A stretch of 64,000 bases of DNA from positions 1 to 64,000 of the forward strand of contig JAHYJN010000004.1 in the NCBI GenBank assembly GCA_019428905.1, in the 5' to 3' direction. This DNA comes from Candidatus Brevefilum sp. Lineage in GTDB: Bacteria; Chloroflexota; Anaerolineae; Anaerolineales; Anaerolineaceae. The translations under genes were made by a program, and so were the position numbers. Position 1 is the stretch's first letter; each line of letters opens with the position of its first letter. This document shows positions 8,179 to 18,600 of the stretch, one piece after another. The notes below the pieces were generated by a model that saw only the letters and a program-made list of their open reading frames with translations, was not told the DNA's origin and did not search any database.

Positions 8179-9812
8179 GCGAGAACAGAAACCTAGAACA
8201 AAAACCTCTCCCACAAAACACCCTGTTGACCTTGAATTTTTTATTGGTCAGTGTCATGCTGACCTGTTTTGCATTCATTATTAGCAGTTTTCTCCATATC
8301 ATCGCACCACCTTGGGGTTTGTACTGGTTCCCAATCCTTGCATTCATCGTGAGCCTGATCACCCTAATCGCGCGGTATGGCCAGCAAAAAACACCTGGCA
8401 TCTTGCAAAACAAAGCCCTATCTATTCTGGTCGAAATCCTGCTGATCGCTCTGATCGCAAAATTGGTTTCCCTGGTATCCATGCTGCCGCGAGGATGGTC
8501 ATCCATTTGGGTGGAGATCCTCTCGTGGCCGAAAGATTTTCCGCTAAATTTCTTCGATCTTGACTTTATGCTCCGTTCTTCAGGGCTTTTCTTGATTTGG
8601 ATTTTAGCCTGGTTCTTCAGCCTGCCCCTGATCCAGCTTGAAGAAGACCATGCATTGATGGAACAGGAGAAATTAGGGGTCACCTTTACGGATCGCTATA
8701 AAGCCAGACGCAGTCTGATCGGGCTGATTTTTAGTTTAGGGATCGTGATGATCATTCTTCTGGGCATTTGGAAGAGCAGCTTGCCCTTCTTCTTTGAAGA
8801 ACCCATACCCACAACCTATTTGGTCGTGATCTTGTTGGCTTATTTCTTCACAGCGTTTGTATTTTTAGCGCTCAACCAATACGTCATCATGAAAGCACGC
8901 TGGTACTTCAACGACATTCCCGTCAGCCCTAAGCTTGCACAACACTGGTTATTTTACAGCCTGGTCTTTATTTCATTGGTCATCGTGGTAATCATCCTGC
9001 TGCCAACAAATTTGCCCCTGAATTTCTCTCAACTCGCACAATGGTTGGCTGAAGCCATCACATTTTTAGTCACGCTCATCCTCTCCATACTCATTGCACC
9101 GGTGGCCTTGCTGATCTCGTTTCTTGGGAGTCTCTTAAATGTTGAGGTCCCCGAAGAAACGGTTCAACGAACCGAACCCGAGATGATCGAAATGCTATCA
9201 CCCACCCTGATCACAGTACCCTGGTGGGATGTGGTGAAGTCGATCCTTTTTTGGATTGTATTTCTCACGGTTGTCATTTTTGCCATCGCATACTACCTGA
9301 GAGACAAGCCAAACCTCTTAGGTTACTTGCGTGGGCTAAAAGTCGCCAGCTGGATGCGCAATTTCTGGCAGTGGCTCGTTCGAGGTTTTAAGACTATTCA
9401 AAAAACAGCCGAAGAAAGCTTCCAAAAGGGAATTGATTCTGTTAACACCTTTTTACGACGACAGAAACTTCCCTTACCACCATTCGGTGACCTGGCAAAG
9501 TTCCTGCCACCACGCCAAGCGGTTATCCTGGTGTATACCGATTGGGTCCAGTGGAACCAACAGCATGGGTTTGAGCGTAAACCCTCTCAGACCCCATTGG
9601 AATACGCACAGGCTTACCATCAACGCCTCCCCGAAATGGATGATCTGATTGAGCCATTAAAATCGTTAACCGATGTTTTCATCCAGGCCAGGTATTCCAG
9701 GCGAACGATTGTAAAAGCCCAAGCCAAGCAAGCGCAAAGCCTATCACACCACTTAAAAAAGAGCTTTAATCCACAAGATATCCCGCAGAATCCAGAAGAA
9801 GGCCGCCCATGA
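8175..9812 (+). CDS. Multi-pass membrane protein with C-terminal DUF4129 domain
   Basis: A 545-residue membrane protein with roughly nine to ten transmembrane segments in the first ~380 residues. The cytoplasmic C-terminal domain (~430-530) matches the DUF4129 pattern (PPRQAVILVYTDWVQW, then RKPSQTPLEYAQAYHQRLPE). DUF4129 is often fused to or encoded next to TgpA-type transglutaminases; here it is a separate gene two positions before the transglutaminase. It overlaps both neighbours by 4 bp. The likely role is a membrane scaffold of the MoxR/DUF58/transglutaminase complex. Confidence 0.75.
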   Translation: MSENRNLEQKPLPQNTLLTLNFLLVSVMLTCFAFIISSFLHIIAPPWGLYWFPILAFIVSLITLIARYGQQKTPGILQNKALSILVEILLIALIAKLVSLVSMLPRGWSSIWVEILSWPKDFPLNFFDLDFMLRSSGLFLIWILAWFFSLPLIQLEEDHALMEQEKLGVTFTDRYKARRSLIGLIFSLGIVMIILLGIWKSSLPFFFEEPIPTTYLVVILLAYFFTAFVFLALNQYVIMKARWYFNDIPVSPKLAQHWLFYSLVFISLVIVVIILLPTNLPLNFSQLAQWLAEAITFLVTLILSILIAPVALLISFLGSLLNVEVPEETVQRTEPEMIEMLSPTLITVPWWDVVKSILFWIVFLTVVIFAIAYYLRDKPNLLGYLRGLKVASWMRNFWQWLVRGFKTIQKTAEESFQKGIDSVNTFLRRQKLPLPPFGDLAKFLPPRQAVILVYTDWVQWNQQHGFERKPSQTPLEYAQAYHQRLPEMDDLIEPLKSLTDVFIQARYSRRTIVKAQAKQAQSLSHHLKKSFNPQDIPQNPEEGRP

Positions 9813-11107
9813 GGCATTCGATCCAGGTCAAGCTCAACCTGCGCTTATGGGTGCTCCCCTGGTTGCTCCTTTTGGTATTATTGCTGGCTGTTTTCTTTCG
9901 CTATGAAGCCTGGTGGACGATCTTTATTGCACTTGGGCTTGTGCTCGCGTTCAGCGGATACACGATCCATCACCTGAGAAATCATCTGGAAATCCAGCGC
10001 CAAATGCGCTTTGGTTGGGCAAAGGTTGGTGATGTTTTAGAAGAGCGGATTATCCTCCACAATAAAGGACTGATTCCTGCCCATTGGATAGAGATTGAGG
10101 ACCACACCGACATCCCTGGTCATCCCAAAGCCATCGGCACCAGTGTCGACGCGCAAAACAAGACCACCTGGCGCATCCGGCATGTGTGCACACGCCGGGG
10201 TCTCTACCGGCTCGGCCCAACCACTGTCCACACATCCGACTTATTTGGGCTGTTCCACCTGTCAATTCACGATCCAACCACAGCCAATATCCTGATCACA
10301 CCACCCATCCTGCCTCTCCCGGCTATTCAAGTTGCCAGCGGAGGTCGCACCGGTGATGGACGGTTCAGCAAAGGGAACCTGGAGCAATCTGTCGCTGTCA
10401 GCACCGTTCGAGACTATCAACCCCAAGACCCCTTACATCACATTCATTGGCCGCTTTCCATCAAACATCAGACATTGACCACCCGCGTTTTTGAGAACAC
10501 ACCTACTGGAAATTGGTGGATTGTTCAAGATATGCACCAGGCGGTCCAAGTTGGTGATACAGACAAAAACACCTTGGAAGTTGGGGTTATCCTGGCAGCG
10601 TCAATGGCACATGAGGGAATTCAAGCTGGGAAAGCCGTTGGCTTCATTGCCAACAACCAGCAGCACACATGGATCCCCCCGCAACACGCCAGCGATCAAA
10701 CCATGAAAATACTGCGGGCACTTGCAGTCAGTAAACCGGGCGATCAACCATTAACACACCTGCTCAAGTCCAGCCGCAGCAGTTTCCAACAAGCCGCCAG
10801 CTTGATTATCATCACACCGGATATCAGCTCAGACTGGTGGGATGCGCTGCTCTGGCTCAAAGCCAAAGGATTAATCCCGACAATGCTAATATTGGACCCT
10901 TCCAGTTTTGGCGCGAATGGCAATCCTTCTGATCTCCTGAGGCGGTTACATAACGCGGGTATCTCAGGATACGGGATCCGTGCCGAAATGTTTGCCGATC
11001 AGTTTGAGGTAGAAGACGAACCAGAGTGGGAATGGCGCATATTTGGCACCGGTTACGCAGTTCCGGTGAAAAAACCTCGGGATATCAGCTGGAAGAACCT
11101 GACATGA
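9809..11107 (+). CDS. DUF58 protein (second of two)
   Basis: A 432-residue DUF58 protein with two N-terminal transmembrane segments (about 10-45), a beta-rich extracytoplasmic-looking region and the DUF58 core near residues 195-220 (VRDYQPQDPLHHIHWPLSIK). It diverges clearly from the first DUF58 protein of the operon: the usual RRIDWK motif reads HHIHWP here. It is therefore an old paralogue, not a recent duplicate. The last 4 bp overlap the transglutaminase start. The two may be non-redundant subunits of one complex, which is inference. Confidence 0.82.
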   Translation: MRHSIQVKLNLRLWVLPWLLLLVLLLAVFFRYEAWWTIFIALGLVLAFSGYTIHHLRNHLEIQRQMRFGWAKVGDVLEERIILHNKGLIPAHWIEIEDHTDIPGHPKAIGTSVDAQNKTTWRIRHVCTRRGLYRLGPTTVHTSDLFGLFHLSIHDPTTANILITPPILPLPAIQVASGGRTGDGRFSKGNLEQSVAVSTVRDYQPQDPLHHIHWPLSIKHQTLTTRVFENTPTGNWWIVQDMHQAVQVGDTDKNTLEVGVILAASMAHEGIQAGKAVGFIANNQQHTWIPPQHASDQTMKILRALAVSKPGDQPLTHLLKSSRSSFQQAASLIIITPDISSDWWDALLWLKAKGLIPTMLILDPSSFGANGNPSDLLRRLHNAGISGYGIRAEMFADQFEVEDEPEWEWRIFGTGYAVPVKKPRDISWKNLT

Positions 11108-13431
11108 ATGGTCGAACCTTCCCATTATTTGGTACATATCGCTTGGGGTGGATGATCATTTTGATTTTGATCTTTACCATGATCTATGGATTGGGAATCG
11201 GCCTGACCGCATCCATTCGAGAATTGAACCAAACCTGGCTGATCGTGTTAGGTATTTTCGCACTCACAGCCGGCTGGTTATTAGGTTCGGCTCATAATAA
11301 AGTAGTATTTACCTTTATCCTTGGAACAATCACAGGCTTTTGGGGACTGTCTTTTATCCAATCTGGCATTTTCAAGCCCCTCTTTCGGGCGTTCTTGGAA
11401 ACTTTCCCACCCCAAATTTATTTCGGACACCTTCAAATGGCTCAAGCGAAGACCGGCCCCCTGTTCTACTTCCTTTACACTGCTTTAGCCAATTTTCGCT
11501 CATATTGGATCGGAACCATCCAATGGCTGCGCAATCTCCTCTTTTTCCAAGGCGGATTTAACCGCCTTGGCGCCCAGCTTGTGTGGGGGAGTTTGGTGTG
11601 GGTCGTGCTATTTTCGCTGGGTTGGCTTCTCCGTCGGAAAAAACATGCCCTGGTTGCCTCCCTGCCCACATTAATCCTCCTCAGTGTCGTGACGGGCATT
11701 TCTCAGCGGAACACGACCGGTTTGATCATTACGCTGACCGCCATCCTTGCTATGATGGTGTTAATGGAACAGTTAAAACGAGAAAGCCGCTGGGAAAACC
11801 TGAAAATTGATTTTTCAGAAGAATTGCGCTTTGACATTCTCACGTTGACCATACCAATGGTTGCCTTGATCATGGTCATTGCCAGCCTGGTTCCCCGGAT
11901 CTCATTCGATCAAATTCGCTCAATTTTTGACCGTACCAGGCGCCCAGCAGCAGACAGCCAGGTGACATTCTCAGAGTCTCTGGGGCTAGAAGGAGCACCC
12001 GTTGACGACTTCGCCAGCCCATCTCTAGCGGGGATGCCGCGCGCCCACTTGATTGGCAGCGGACCTGAGCTCTCAGATATCAAAATTATGGAAATTGATA
12101 CCGGGGAAACCTTTATCCCACCCCAAGCCGATCCCCTGACGCAACTGCCGACCTATTATTGGTTTGGGCGCGCTTACGATGTTTACACCGGTTCCGGTTG
12201 GATGACAGACGAGTTTATTCAAGAAACGATCCCAGCCAACGAGGTGGTTTTCAGCGAAGCAAACCCTGACTATTTTCGCCCTATGCTTCACACCATTCGC
12301 AAATCTTCAACAGCGCGACCCAGCCTGTACTTTACCGGTATCCTCAATGCGGTTGATCAAGATATTATCGTTGGTTGGCATGCTGTCACCAATGAATTTT
12401 TTGCAGCACAATTGAACGCATCAGAATATCGGGTCAGGTCGTTTGTCCCCAATTTCTCAGAAGATCAACTCCAGCCGACTGAAAGCAACCTGCCTGACAT
12501 CATCGCAGACACCTATCTACACATACCCCCAGAGACACCCGAACGGGTGCATGCATTGGCAATGCAGCTGACGAGTCAACCGTCAACGCCATTTGAGAAG
12601 GCAAAAGCCATCGAGGCCTATCTGCGTCAATTTAAATACACACTTGACATCCCCGCACCTCCCGAGGATCGAGACCTGGTGGACTACTTCCTGTTTGACT
12701 TACAACAAGGCTATTGTGACTATTACGCCAGTGCAATGGTCATCCTTGCCCGCTCAGCGGGAGTACCCGCCCGCCTCGCAATCGGGTACAGCACAGGATC
12801 GTACGATTATGCCCACCAGGTCTTCGTTGTGACAGAAGCCAATGCCCATGCGTGGCCGGAGATCTTTCTTGAACCGGTTGGATGGGTGCCCTTCGAACCC
12901 ACCGCTGCCCTATCAACCTTCAACTGGTTTGGTGATAACGATCTCCAACCACCTGATGTGCCCCAGCTGACTGAAAAAGATCCCTCACCAGAATCGTTGC
13001 CGATTTGGCCGGGTATTTTGGGCTTGGGCATCTTTTTACTCATCATTGTGCTAGCCGTGACCCTGTGGATGATGCTTCTTCGCCGGAATGAGAGAACTGC
13101 GACAACAAACATTCAAATGCAACACATCTTCGACCAGATGCGGAAACACTTAACCCGGCTGTTTGTCCCTGTTGAAGCTGAACACACCCCCACAGAATTC
13201 TACATGGCTTACACCCAACATCTACAGAGTCTGGGTAAATCCGCTTTCACACAAAAATCCGCCAACCAAATCATTCAAAATATGCAATTTATCACAGAAC
13301 TATACGAAATGGGCGTATATTCTCCGCGCAAGTTGCCTGCCGAAAAGATCAAGCCCGCGCAAAATCGCTTATTTAACCTTCAAATCCAATCATGGCTGCT
13401 CAAAACCGCACTTTTATTCCGAAGTGGATGA
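11104..13431 (+). CDS. TgpA-like membrane transglutaminase
   Basis: A 775-residue TgpA-type protein. It has an N-terminal block of transmembrane helices (~1-270), then an extracytoplasmic transglutaminase-core domain. Near residues 540-575 the catalytic Cys is in QQGYCDYYASAMVILARSAG, with the His in NAHAWPEIF and the acidic region in GWVPFEPT, so the triad looks intact. A further transmembrane segment (~640-665) precedes a C-terminal cytoplasmic tail. The ATG at 11104 overlaps the DUF58 stop; an in-frame start at 11026 lies inside that gene and is unlikely. It is the last gene of the operon. Confidence 0.88.
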   Translation: MNGRTFPLFGTYRLGWMIILILIFTMIYGLGIGLTASIRELNQTWLIVLGIFALTAGWLLGSAHNKVVFTFILGTITGFWGLSFIQSGIFKPLFRAFLETFPPQIYFGHLQMAQAKTGPLFYFLYTALANFRSYWIGTIQWLRNLLFFQGGFNRLGAQLVWGSLVWVVLFSLGWLLRRKKHALVASLPTLILLSVVTGISQRNTTGLIITLTAILAMMVLMEQLKRESRWENLKIDFSEELRFDILTLTIPMVALIMVIASLVPRISFDQIRSIFDRTRRPAADSQVTFSESLGLEGAPVDDFASPSLAGMPRAHLIGSGPELSDIKIMEIDTGETFIPPQADPLTQLPTYYWFGRAYDVYTGSGWMTDEFIQETIPANEVVFSEANPDYFRPMLHTIRKSSTARPSLYFTGILNAVDQDIIVGWHAVTNEFFAAQLNASEYRVRSFVPNFSEDQLQPTESNLPDIIADTYLHIPPETPERVHALAMQLTSQPSTPFEKAKAIEAYLRQFKYTLDIPAPPEDRDLVDYFLFDLQQGYCDYYASAMVILARSAGVPARLAIGYSTGSYDYAHQVFVVTEANAHAWPEIFLEPVGWVPFEPTAALSTFNWFGDNDLQPPDVPQLTEKDPSPESLPIWPGILGLGIFLLIIVLAVTLWMMLLRRNERTATTNIQMQHIFDQMRKHLTRLFVPVEAEHTPTEFYMAYTQHLQSLGKSAFTQKSANQIIQNMQFITELYEMGVYSPRKLPAEKIKPAQNRLFNLQIQSWLLKTALLFRSG

Positions 13432-13750
13432 ATCATACTTATCTTTTGCACCTATCGATAAAAAAATTTAGAAATTTCGAGGAAGCTTGGCGCGTGACTG
13501 CTCAACATCACCTCTACCTATTCTAGGGACCACTGCCCCGATTTACAACAAGGGATCCTGCAGCTCATAACGCATGACAAGGCAGCTATGCCTTTTTGGT
13601 TGGAAGTCTTGAGCGGCAACAGCCCTGAAAATGTTCGAAAATGCGCATGCGTCTAATACAGCTTGATGACGCATCAGGCTTGGGGAGGGAGTCATGGCTG
13701 GGCGTCTTCCGCTCTTGTTGAATGGGCTTGATCCTGGCCGCCTGCGTTGG

Positions 13751-13764
13751 CCGCCCGAAGGCGG
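13751..13764 (+). terminator. Short GC hairpin with CGAA loop and T run
   Basis: CCGCC at 13751-13755 pairs with GGCGG at 13760-13764 around a CGAA tetraloop, followed by TTTT. This is a compact intrinsic-terminator shape on the plus strand. Its distance from the last plus-strand stop (13431) makes the assignment uncertain. Confidence 0.3.
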
Positions 13765-13789
13765 TTTTCCGAGAACGAACTTAGTGGAA

Positions 13790-13822
13790 GCCGACCCGCA
13801 CCTAGCTTCGGTGCGGGTCGGC
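13790..13822. repeat. Perfect 13-bp stem-loop
   Basis: GCCGACCCGCACC at 13790-13802 pairs exactly with GGTGCGGGTCGGC at 13810-13822 around a 7-nt loop. It is followed by AGTTTTCC, which makes a weak terminator tail. It may be a terminator or part of a mobile-element end. It lies 42 bp past the stop of the minus-strand secreted-protein gene. Confidence 0.5.
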
Positions 13823-13864
13823 AGTTTTCCAAATATCATCATGGATCTGTGACATTCAGCGGCG

Positions 13865-14374
13865 CTAGTTGCCCGTTTCGAGGATATAGCCGTGATAAAC
13901 CTCCGTTACCGACGGGTCCGGGTCCAGCCTTTCACCTCGAATGTTCAGTTGCAGGCCCTCGTATCCGCCGCCACCCTTGCCCACAAAGTGGAAGTAAGAG
14001 AAACCATTCTTTTCCCTTACGCCAGTCCAGGTGCCTTCCCACCAGCCGCCATCATTGGACAGGACAAACTTGCCCCACATCCGGCCGGCTGCATAGACTG
14101 GCGGATCCATCCAGACAAAGTTTGCATTGAGGGTGATTCGATTTGTGGCATCGTCCAGGCGGGGATCATCCGACCAGAAATCAAAAGATGAGCCGGCTCC
14201 TCTCAGGTGATACCTGCCATCGGGAAAGAACTCCTTGCCTGGATATTCCCCGATCTCGCAGCACTCGTAGGCGGTAACAAAGGTCTTGGTTCCGGCAGCC
14301 ACTGGCCCTGCGGTCACACCTAGCAGGACCAAGAGAATAGAAACAATCATTATCGAACGAACTCGCGTGCTCAT
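13865..14374 (-). CDS. Secreted protein of unknown function
   Basis: A 169-residue protein with a clear signal peptide (hydrophobic 8-22, cleavage likely after VAA near residue 27). The mature part is rich in aromatic residues, Gly and Asp, and looks like a small beta-barrel or beta-sandwich (FVTAYECCEIGEYPG, WGKFVLSNDGGWWEGTWTG). A strong AAAGGAG ribosome binding site (complement of 14382-14388) fixes the start. No family was recognised. It is downstream of the lipoprotein gene on the same strand, 258 bp away, so joint expression is possible. Confidence 0.65.
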   Translation of the reverse strand: MSTRVRSIMIVSILLVLLGVTAGPVAAGTKTFVTAYECCEIGEYPGKEFFPDGRYHLRGAGSSFDFWSDDPRLDDATNRITLNANFVWMDPPVYAAGRMWGKFVLSNDGGWWEGTWTGVREKNGFSYFHFVGKGGGGYEGLQLNIRGERLDPDPSVTEVYHGYILETGN

Positions 14375-14632
14375 TTATAGACTCCTTTCATACTTTCTAA
14401 GATTGTGCTTGGTAAGTATGGCCTGGCCATGGCAAGTACAAAGCCTGACACCTCCTTTCCACACAGCGATCTTTATGCAACGATTGATCCTGCGTGCACC
14501 CATTCAAATGATCATCGCTACTGCAGCCCAGGACCCAGACACGGCCTACTCCCTTTAATTCGATTGATTGCGAAAACGAACTTTTAACAATGGACATGTG
14601 GTTTCTTCCATTTGCAACGCCTGTAAAGCATC

Positions 14633-15508
14633 CTACAGAATGATGCTCCTAAGGATATGGTCGTCATAAGTGTATATCCGTTCTGCACACAAGTCATCTC
14701 CAACTAACCTGGGGTGAATGCCAATGATCTGGTCGTTGTAAACGATCTCAAAAACTTCATAAGTGGTCGCGCCAACATCCTCACAAAATCCTGTGTTGGA
14801 TTCTAAGATTAACTTTCCGTCCTTATATTTGGCTGAAGTCTTGCCGATAAACTTCCAGGGATCTTGAAGGACGTTAAAGGTGGTCACAAACATATTGGCA
14901 ACACCCGTTTCATAATTCATCGTTCCGCCAATCTTGCGGAGTATGCCCGCGTCGTCGTACCACACACCAAACAATTCCGGACCTGATGCTGATGGTTTTT
15001 TAGTTCCCTTTGAAATAAGGATCGGATCGAAATAATCCAGGAAATCACGCGTTTCAAATATTCGGCCTGGACAACTATCTGGCGCCACAGCCTTGCCACG
15101 CATCCCGATGACGAGACCATCCTGTTTCACAATGTAAATTTCGTACGTTGCCTGGCTGTGATTCCGGCATTCCCCCTCACTCGTCAGGAAGGTCAGTTTT
15201 CCATTTTCAAACTTCGCTGTCCCGGTGTCCATTTCCCCCATAGCTGGCACGTAAACAAAGGAATAGGTTAAAGCTACAGACTCACCGTCGCCATTGAGAC
15301 TGACGATAGCACCGCCTTCATGTTTCATATACCATAGCCCTTTTACCTGTTCAACGGACTCAGCCAGGGTTTCAGTGATAACCGGGGCAGATGCGGGAGG
15401 GGCGGATGTCGGCTGTGATTGCGGTTCTACCTGCTGGGTATCACACCCTCCCAGCATAAAAATGAAAACAAGAGCGATCAAGATCCAGAAAGTCAAACGA
15501 GTCCTCAT
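14633..15508 (-). CDS. Lipoprotein with two related beta-rich domains
   Basis: A 291-residue predicted lipoprotein. The signal peptide ends in a lipobox, LGGC, with the lipidated Cys at about residue 22, followed by a Gln/Pro/Ser-rich linker. Two similar domains follow at about 55-165 and 175-290. The first ends ATYEIYIVKQDGLVIGM and then DSCPGRI; the second ends TTYEVFEIVYNDQIIGI and then DLCAERI. This points to internal duplication of a lipocalin-like unit with a conserved Cys. I preferred the ATG at 15508 over 15550 because the signal peptide begins there. It is divergent from the STAND gene and may share control with it. Confidence 0.65.
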   Translation of the reverse strand: MRTRLTFWILIALVFIFMLGGCDTQQVEPQSQPTSAPPASAPVITETLAESVEQVKGLWYMKHEGGAIVSLNGDGESVALTYSFVYVPAMGEMDTGTAKFENGKLTFLTSEGECRNHSQATYEIYIVKQDGLVIGMRGKAVAPDSCPGRIFETRDFLDYFDPILISKGTKKPSASGPELFGVWYDDAGILRKIGGTMNYETGVANMFVTTFNVLQDPWKFIGKTSAKYKDGKLILESNTGFCEDVGATTYEVFEIVYNDQIIGIHPRLVGDDLCAERIYTYDDHILRSIIL

Positions 15509-15645
15509 GTCATTTCTTCTTTTGTTAAATATGTTGAGGAAACAAACCAATCCTTTTTTTTAGATCATTGATCACATTGTAGCATTCCGCCCATCGAATT
15601 TCTTGACATTTTTTGACAAAATCTTCCATTTGCATAAAAATCCTC

Positions 15646-15651
15646 TATAAT
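15646..15651 (+). promoter_or_regulatory. -10 box of the STAND gene and flanking repeats
   Basis: TATAAT lies 26 bp before the STAND ATG, with a weak TTCCAT 16 bp upstream. Two direct repeats frame the region: TTGACA at 15603-15608 and 15613-15618, and CATAAAAA flanking the -10 box. These could be sites for the protein's own XRE domain, which is inference. AAGAGG at 15667-15672 is the ribosome binding site. Confidence 0.45.
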
Positions 15652-15677
15652 GTTAATAAACATAAAAAGAGGTAAAC

Positions 15678-18600
15678 ATGCTCACTGCCAATCAAAATGT
15701 TGTCCTTGAGCGATTCACCACCTTCGGCGACCTGCTCAAATTTCTGCGTCGCCGCGCCGGTCTTACACAGCGCGAACTTTCTATCGCAGTCGGTTACAGT
15801 GACGCCCAAATCTCCCGCCTTGAAAATAACGACCGCCTGCCCGATGTGGCTACCATTTCAGCTCGTTTTCTCCCTGTGTTGATGCTGGAGGATCAGCCTG
15901 AGATGGCTGACCGGCTGTTGGAACTCGCGGCAAATGTCTCTAGGGAAGATGCGCCTGCATTTGGTCTGCCACCCTATAAAGGATTATTCTACTTTGACGA
16001 ATCAGACTCCGAAATTTTCTTCGGACAAGAAAAACTAACCGCGTCCCTCGTTCATCGCCTCTTATCTGGCCTAGAGTGTGGTCACCGTTTCCTGTCAGTG
16101 ATCGGCGCCTCGGGCAGCGGCAAATCATCTTTGGTCCGCGCCGGGCTGATCCCCGCGCTGCGCTGGAGGAAAGAGTCATCCAGCTGGATTGTGCATGTGG
16201 TAACGCCAACCGCGCATCCGCTGGAGGCTTTGGCAGAAGCGCTCACCGAACACGGTAAAACCCAGGCTGTAATCAAAGCGTTCGCTGACTCTGAGGAAGG
16301 GCTTCACAAAATTTTAGAACGGCAGGCAAAAAATGCCGGTGCAGAACACACCCTGCTTGTGATAGACCAATTTGAAGAGTTGTTTTCGCTCTGCCTTAAT
16401 GAAGCTGAACAACATACGTTCATTGAGAATGTGTTGACCGCCGCGCTTCAGCCCGGCGGTAAAGCCATTGTGGTCATCGCCATGCGCGCTGACTTCTATG
16501 CTCACTGCGCGCAGTTCGATTTGCTTCGCCAGGCGGTATCCAGTCATCAGGAATACATCCGATCAATGAGCATGGACGATCTACGCCGTGCCATCGAAGA
16601 GCCAGCGAAAAACGGTCACTGGGAGATCGAACCCGGCTTGGTGGAGGTCCTGCTCCATGATGTGGGGGCAGATGTTGGGCGTGAACCAGAACCGGGAGCG
16701 CTTCCATTGCTTTCACATGCCTTGCTCGAAACCTGGCAGCGACGCCGCGGCCGCACCATGACCTTAAGCGGTTACTTCGCTTCGGGCGGCGTGCGCGGCG
16801 CCATCGCCGAGACCGCCGAGTCTGTATTCTACGATAAACTAGACCAGCGCCAGCGGGAAATTGCGCGTCAGATTTTTTTGAGATTAACTGAGTTGGGAGG
16901 AGACACTTCGACCGCCGATACCCGCCGCAGAGTCGGGTTCGATGAATTGGTCGCCAACCAGCAAGACCGCGACATTGTCCGTGAGGTATTGGTCACACTG
17001 ACGGACGCACGCCTGATAACGACCGATCATGAAGTTGTGGAAGTGGCGCATGAAGCGCTCATCCGTGAGTGGCCCACGTTACGGAATTGGCTGGAGGAGA
17101 ATCGCGAAGGCTTACGGCTGCATCGTCACCTCACCATAACTGCGCAGGAATGGAATGCCTCCAGGCGCGATCCGAGCATGTTGTACCGCGGGGCACGGCT
17201 GGCAAAAGCGCTTGAATGGGGTAACGAACATGCCAACGACTTGAACACACTGGAACGCTCATTCCTTGACGCGTCCAAAGCGCTTGTTGATAAAGAAGCC
17301 GTCGAACGTGAAACGCAACGTAAGCGTGAACTTGAGTCTGCAAAGAAACTGGCAGAGACTGAAAAGGCGCGCGCCGATGAGCAATCACACTCAAATCAAC
17401 GTCTACGCCAGCGGACAATATTTCTGACCGCAGCCTTCTTATTGGCAGGGATATTGGCACTGGTTGCCTGGTTATCTTGGCAAAGAACAATTCAGTCCAA
17501 CAAACTGGCTGCCTCACGTGAATTATCTGCTGCTGCGGTCAACAACCTTGAGATTGATCCAGAACGAAGTGCTTTATTGGCATTGCAGGCATTGGAAACA
17601 GCGGATACACTGGAGGCGCGCAACGCCTTGCACCAGTCCATTCCTGAAATGCACCTGATAAAGAAAATTTTCGTTTCCACTGGTGGCGTTCCAGGTGTAG
17701 CCTACAGTCCGGATGGCAAAATGATAGCAACCATGAGTCTTCGCCAAGAAGTCAAGCTCTGGGATGCAAACTCCGGAGAGTTACTACGTACCCTGATCGG
17801 GGTGGATGATTTCGCCGGCTGTGTAATTTTCAGCCCGGACGGAAGTATCCTGGCTGGAGCATATACAACCCATGTGGTTCTTTGGGATGTGCTAAGCGGA
17901 GAGATGATCACCATCTTTTCGGGTGAATCACAAGAAGGTGTGGCGGGTTACAACGTTGGCGTTGGGCAGATCAGTTTCAGCCCGGACGGAAAATATCTTG
18001 CGACGGCAAACATGGATGGCGTGTCAACGATTTGGGATGTTCGCACATCCAGCAAAATCATGTCTCTTTTGGCTGTTGAGACATTGCCACCCAAAGCCAT
18101 TGAATACAGCCCGGATGGGAGATTGCTCGCAAATGGGGGCGACGCGGGAATTGTGTGGGTTTGGGATGCGAAACAGGGGATAGAATTGTTTTCACTCGAA
18201 TTGGGGGGCATCATTCATGCACTCAGCTTCAGCCCGGATGGAAACTATCTGGCTGCTGCCAGTGAAGATGGCGCCATCAAGGTTTGGGATACAGTGACAG
18301 GAGCGGTGGTTTCCAACCCGCCGCGCCAATCTGGTATGTACGATATTGACTTTCTGGCAGATGGCAGGTATGCCACTGCCGGTCAGGATGGCACCACCCG
18401 TGTTTGGGATCCATTGACTGGACAGCAGGTGCTCCTGCTTTCGGGTCCGAACAGTACTGTAATCAACGTGGATGGCAGCCCGGATGGAAAACGGATTGTT
18501 ACCGGGGCATACGATGGAAACATGCGGATCTGGGACGCCACGCCGGGAAAGGAACTGATGACAATCCCTGCCCATACGGGCATCGTTTGGGAAGTAACCC

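Larger units (their letters stand above)
13432..13864. other. Hairpin-rich non-coding stretch
   Basis: This 433-bp gap follows the transglutaminase operon. A minus-strand frame of 99 codons (13543-13842) exists, but it runs through both hairpins and matches no family I know, so I do not call it. The right part is more GC-rich than the surroundings and holds two strong hairpins (listed separately). It may be the edge of an inserted segment. Confidence 0.45.

Noticed and set aside
11026-11103. N-terminal extension of the transglutaminase
   Set aside because: It lies within the DUF58 gene; the ATGA overlap at 11104 matches the pattern of the whole operon.
13543-13842. 99-codon minus-strand frame in the hairpin-rich gap
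   Set aside because: It runs through two strong hairpins, lacks a family match and has odd composition; more likely chance.
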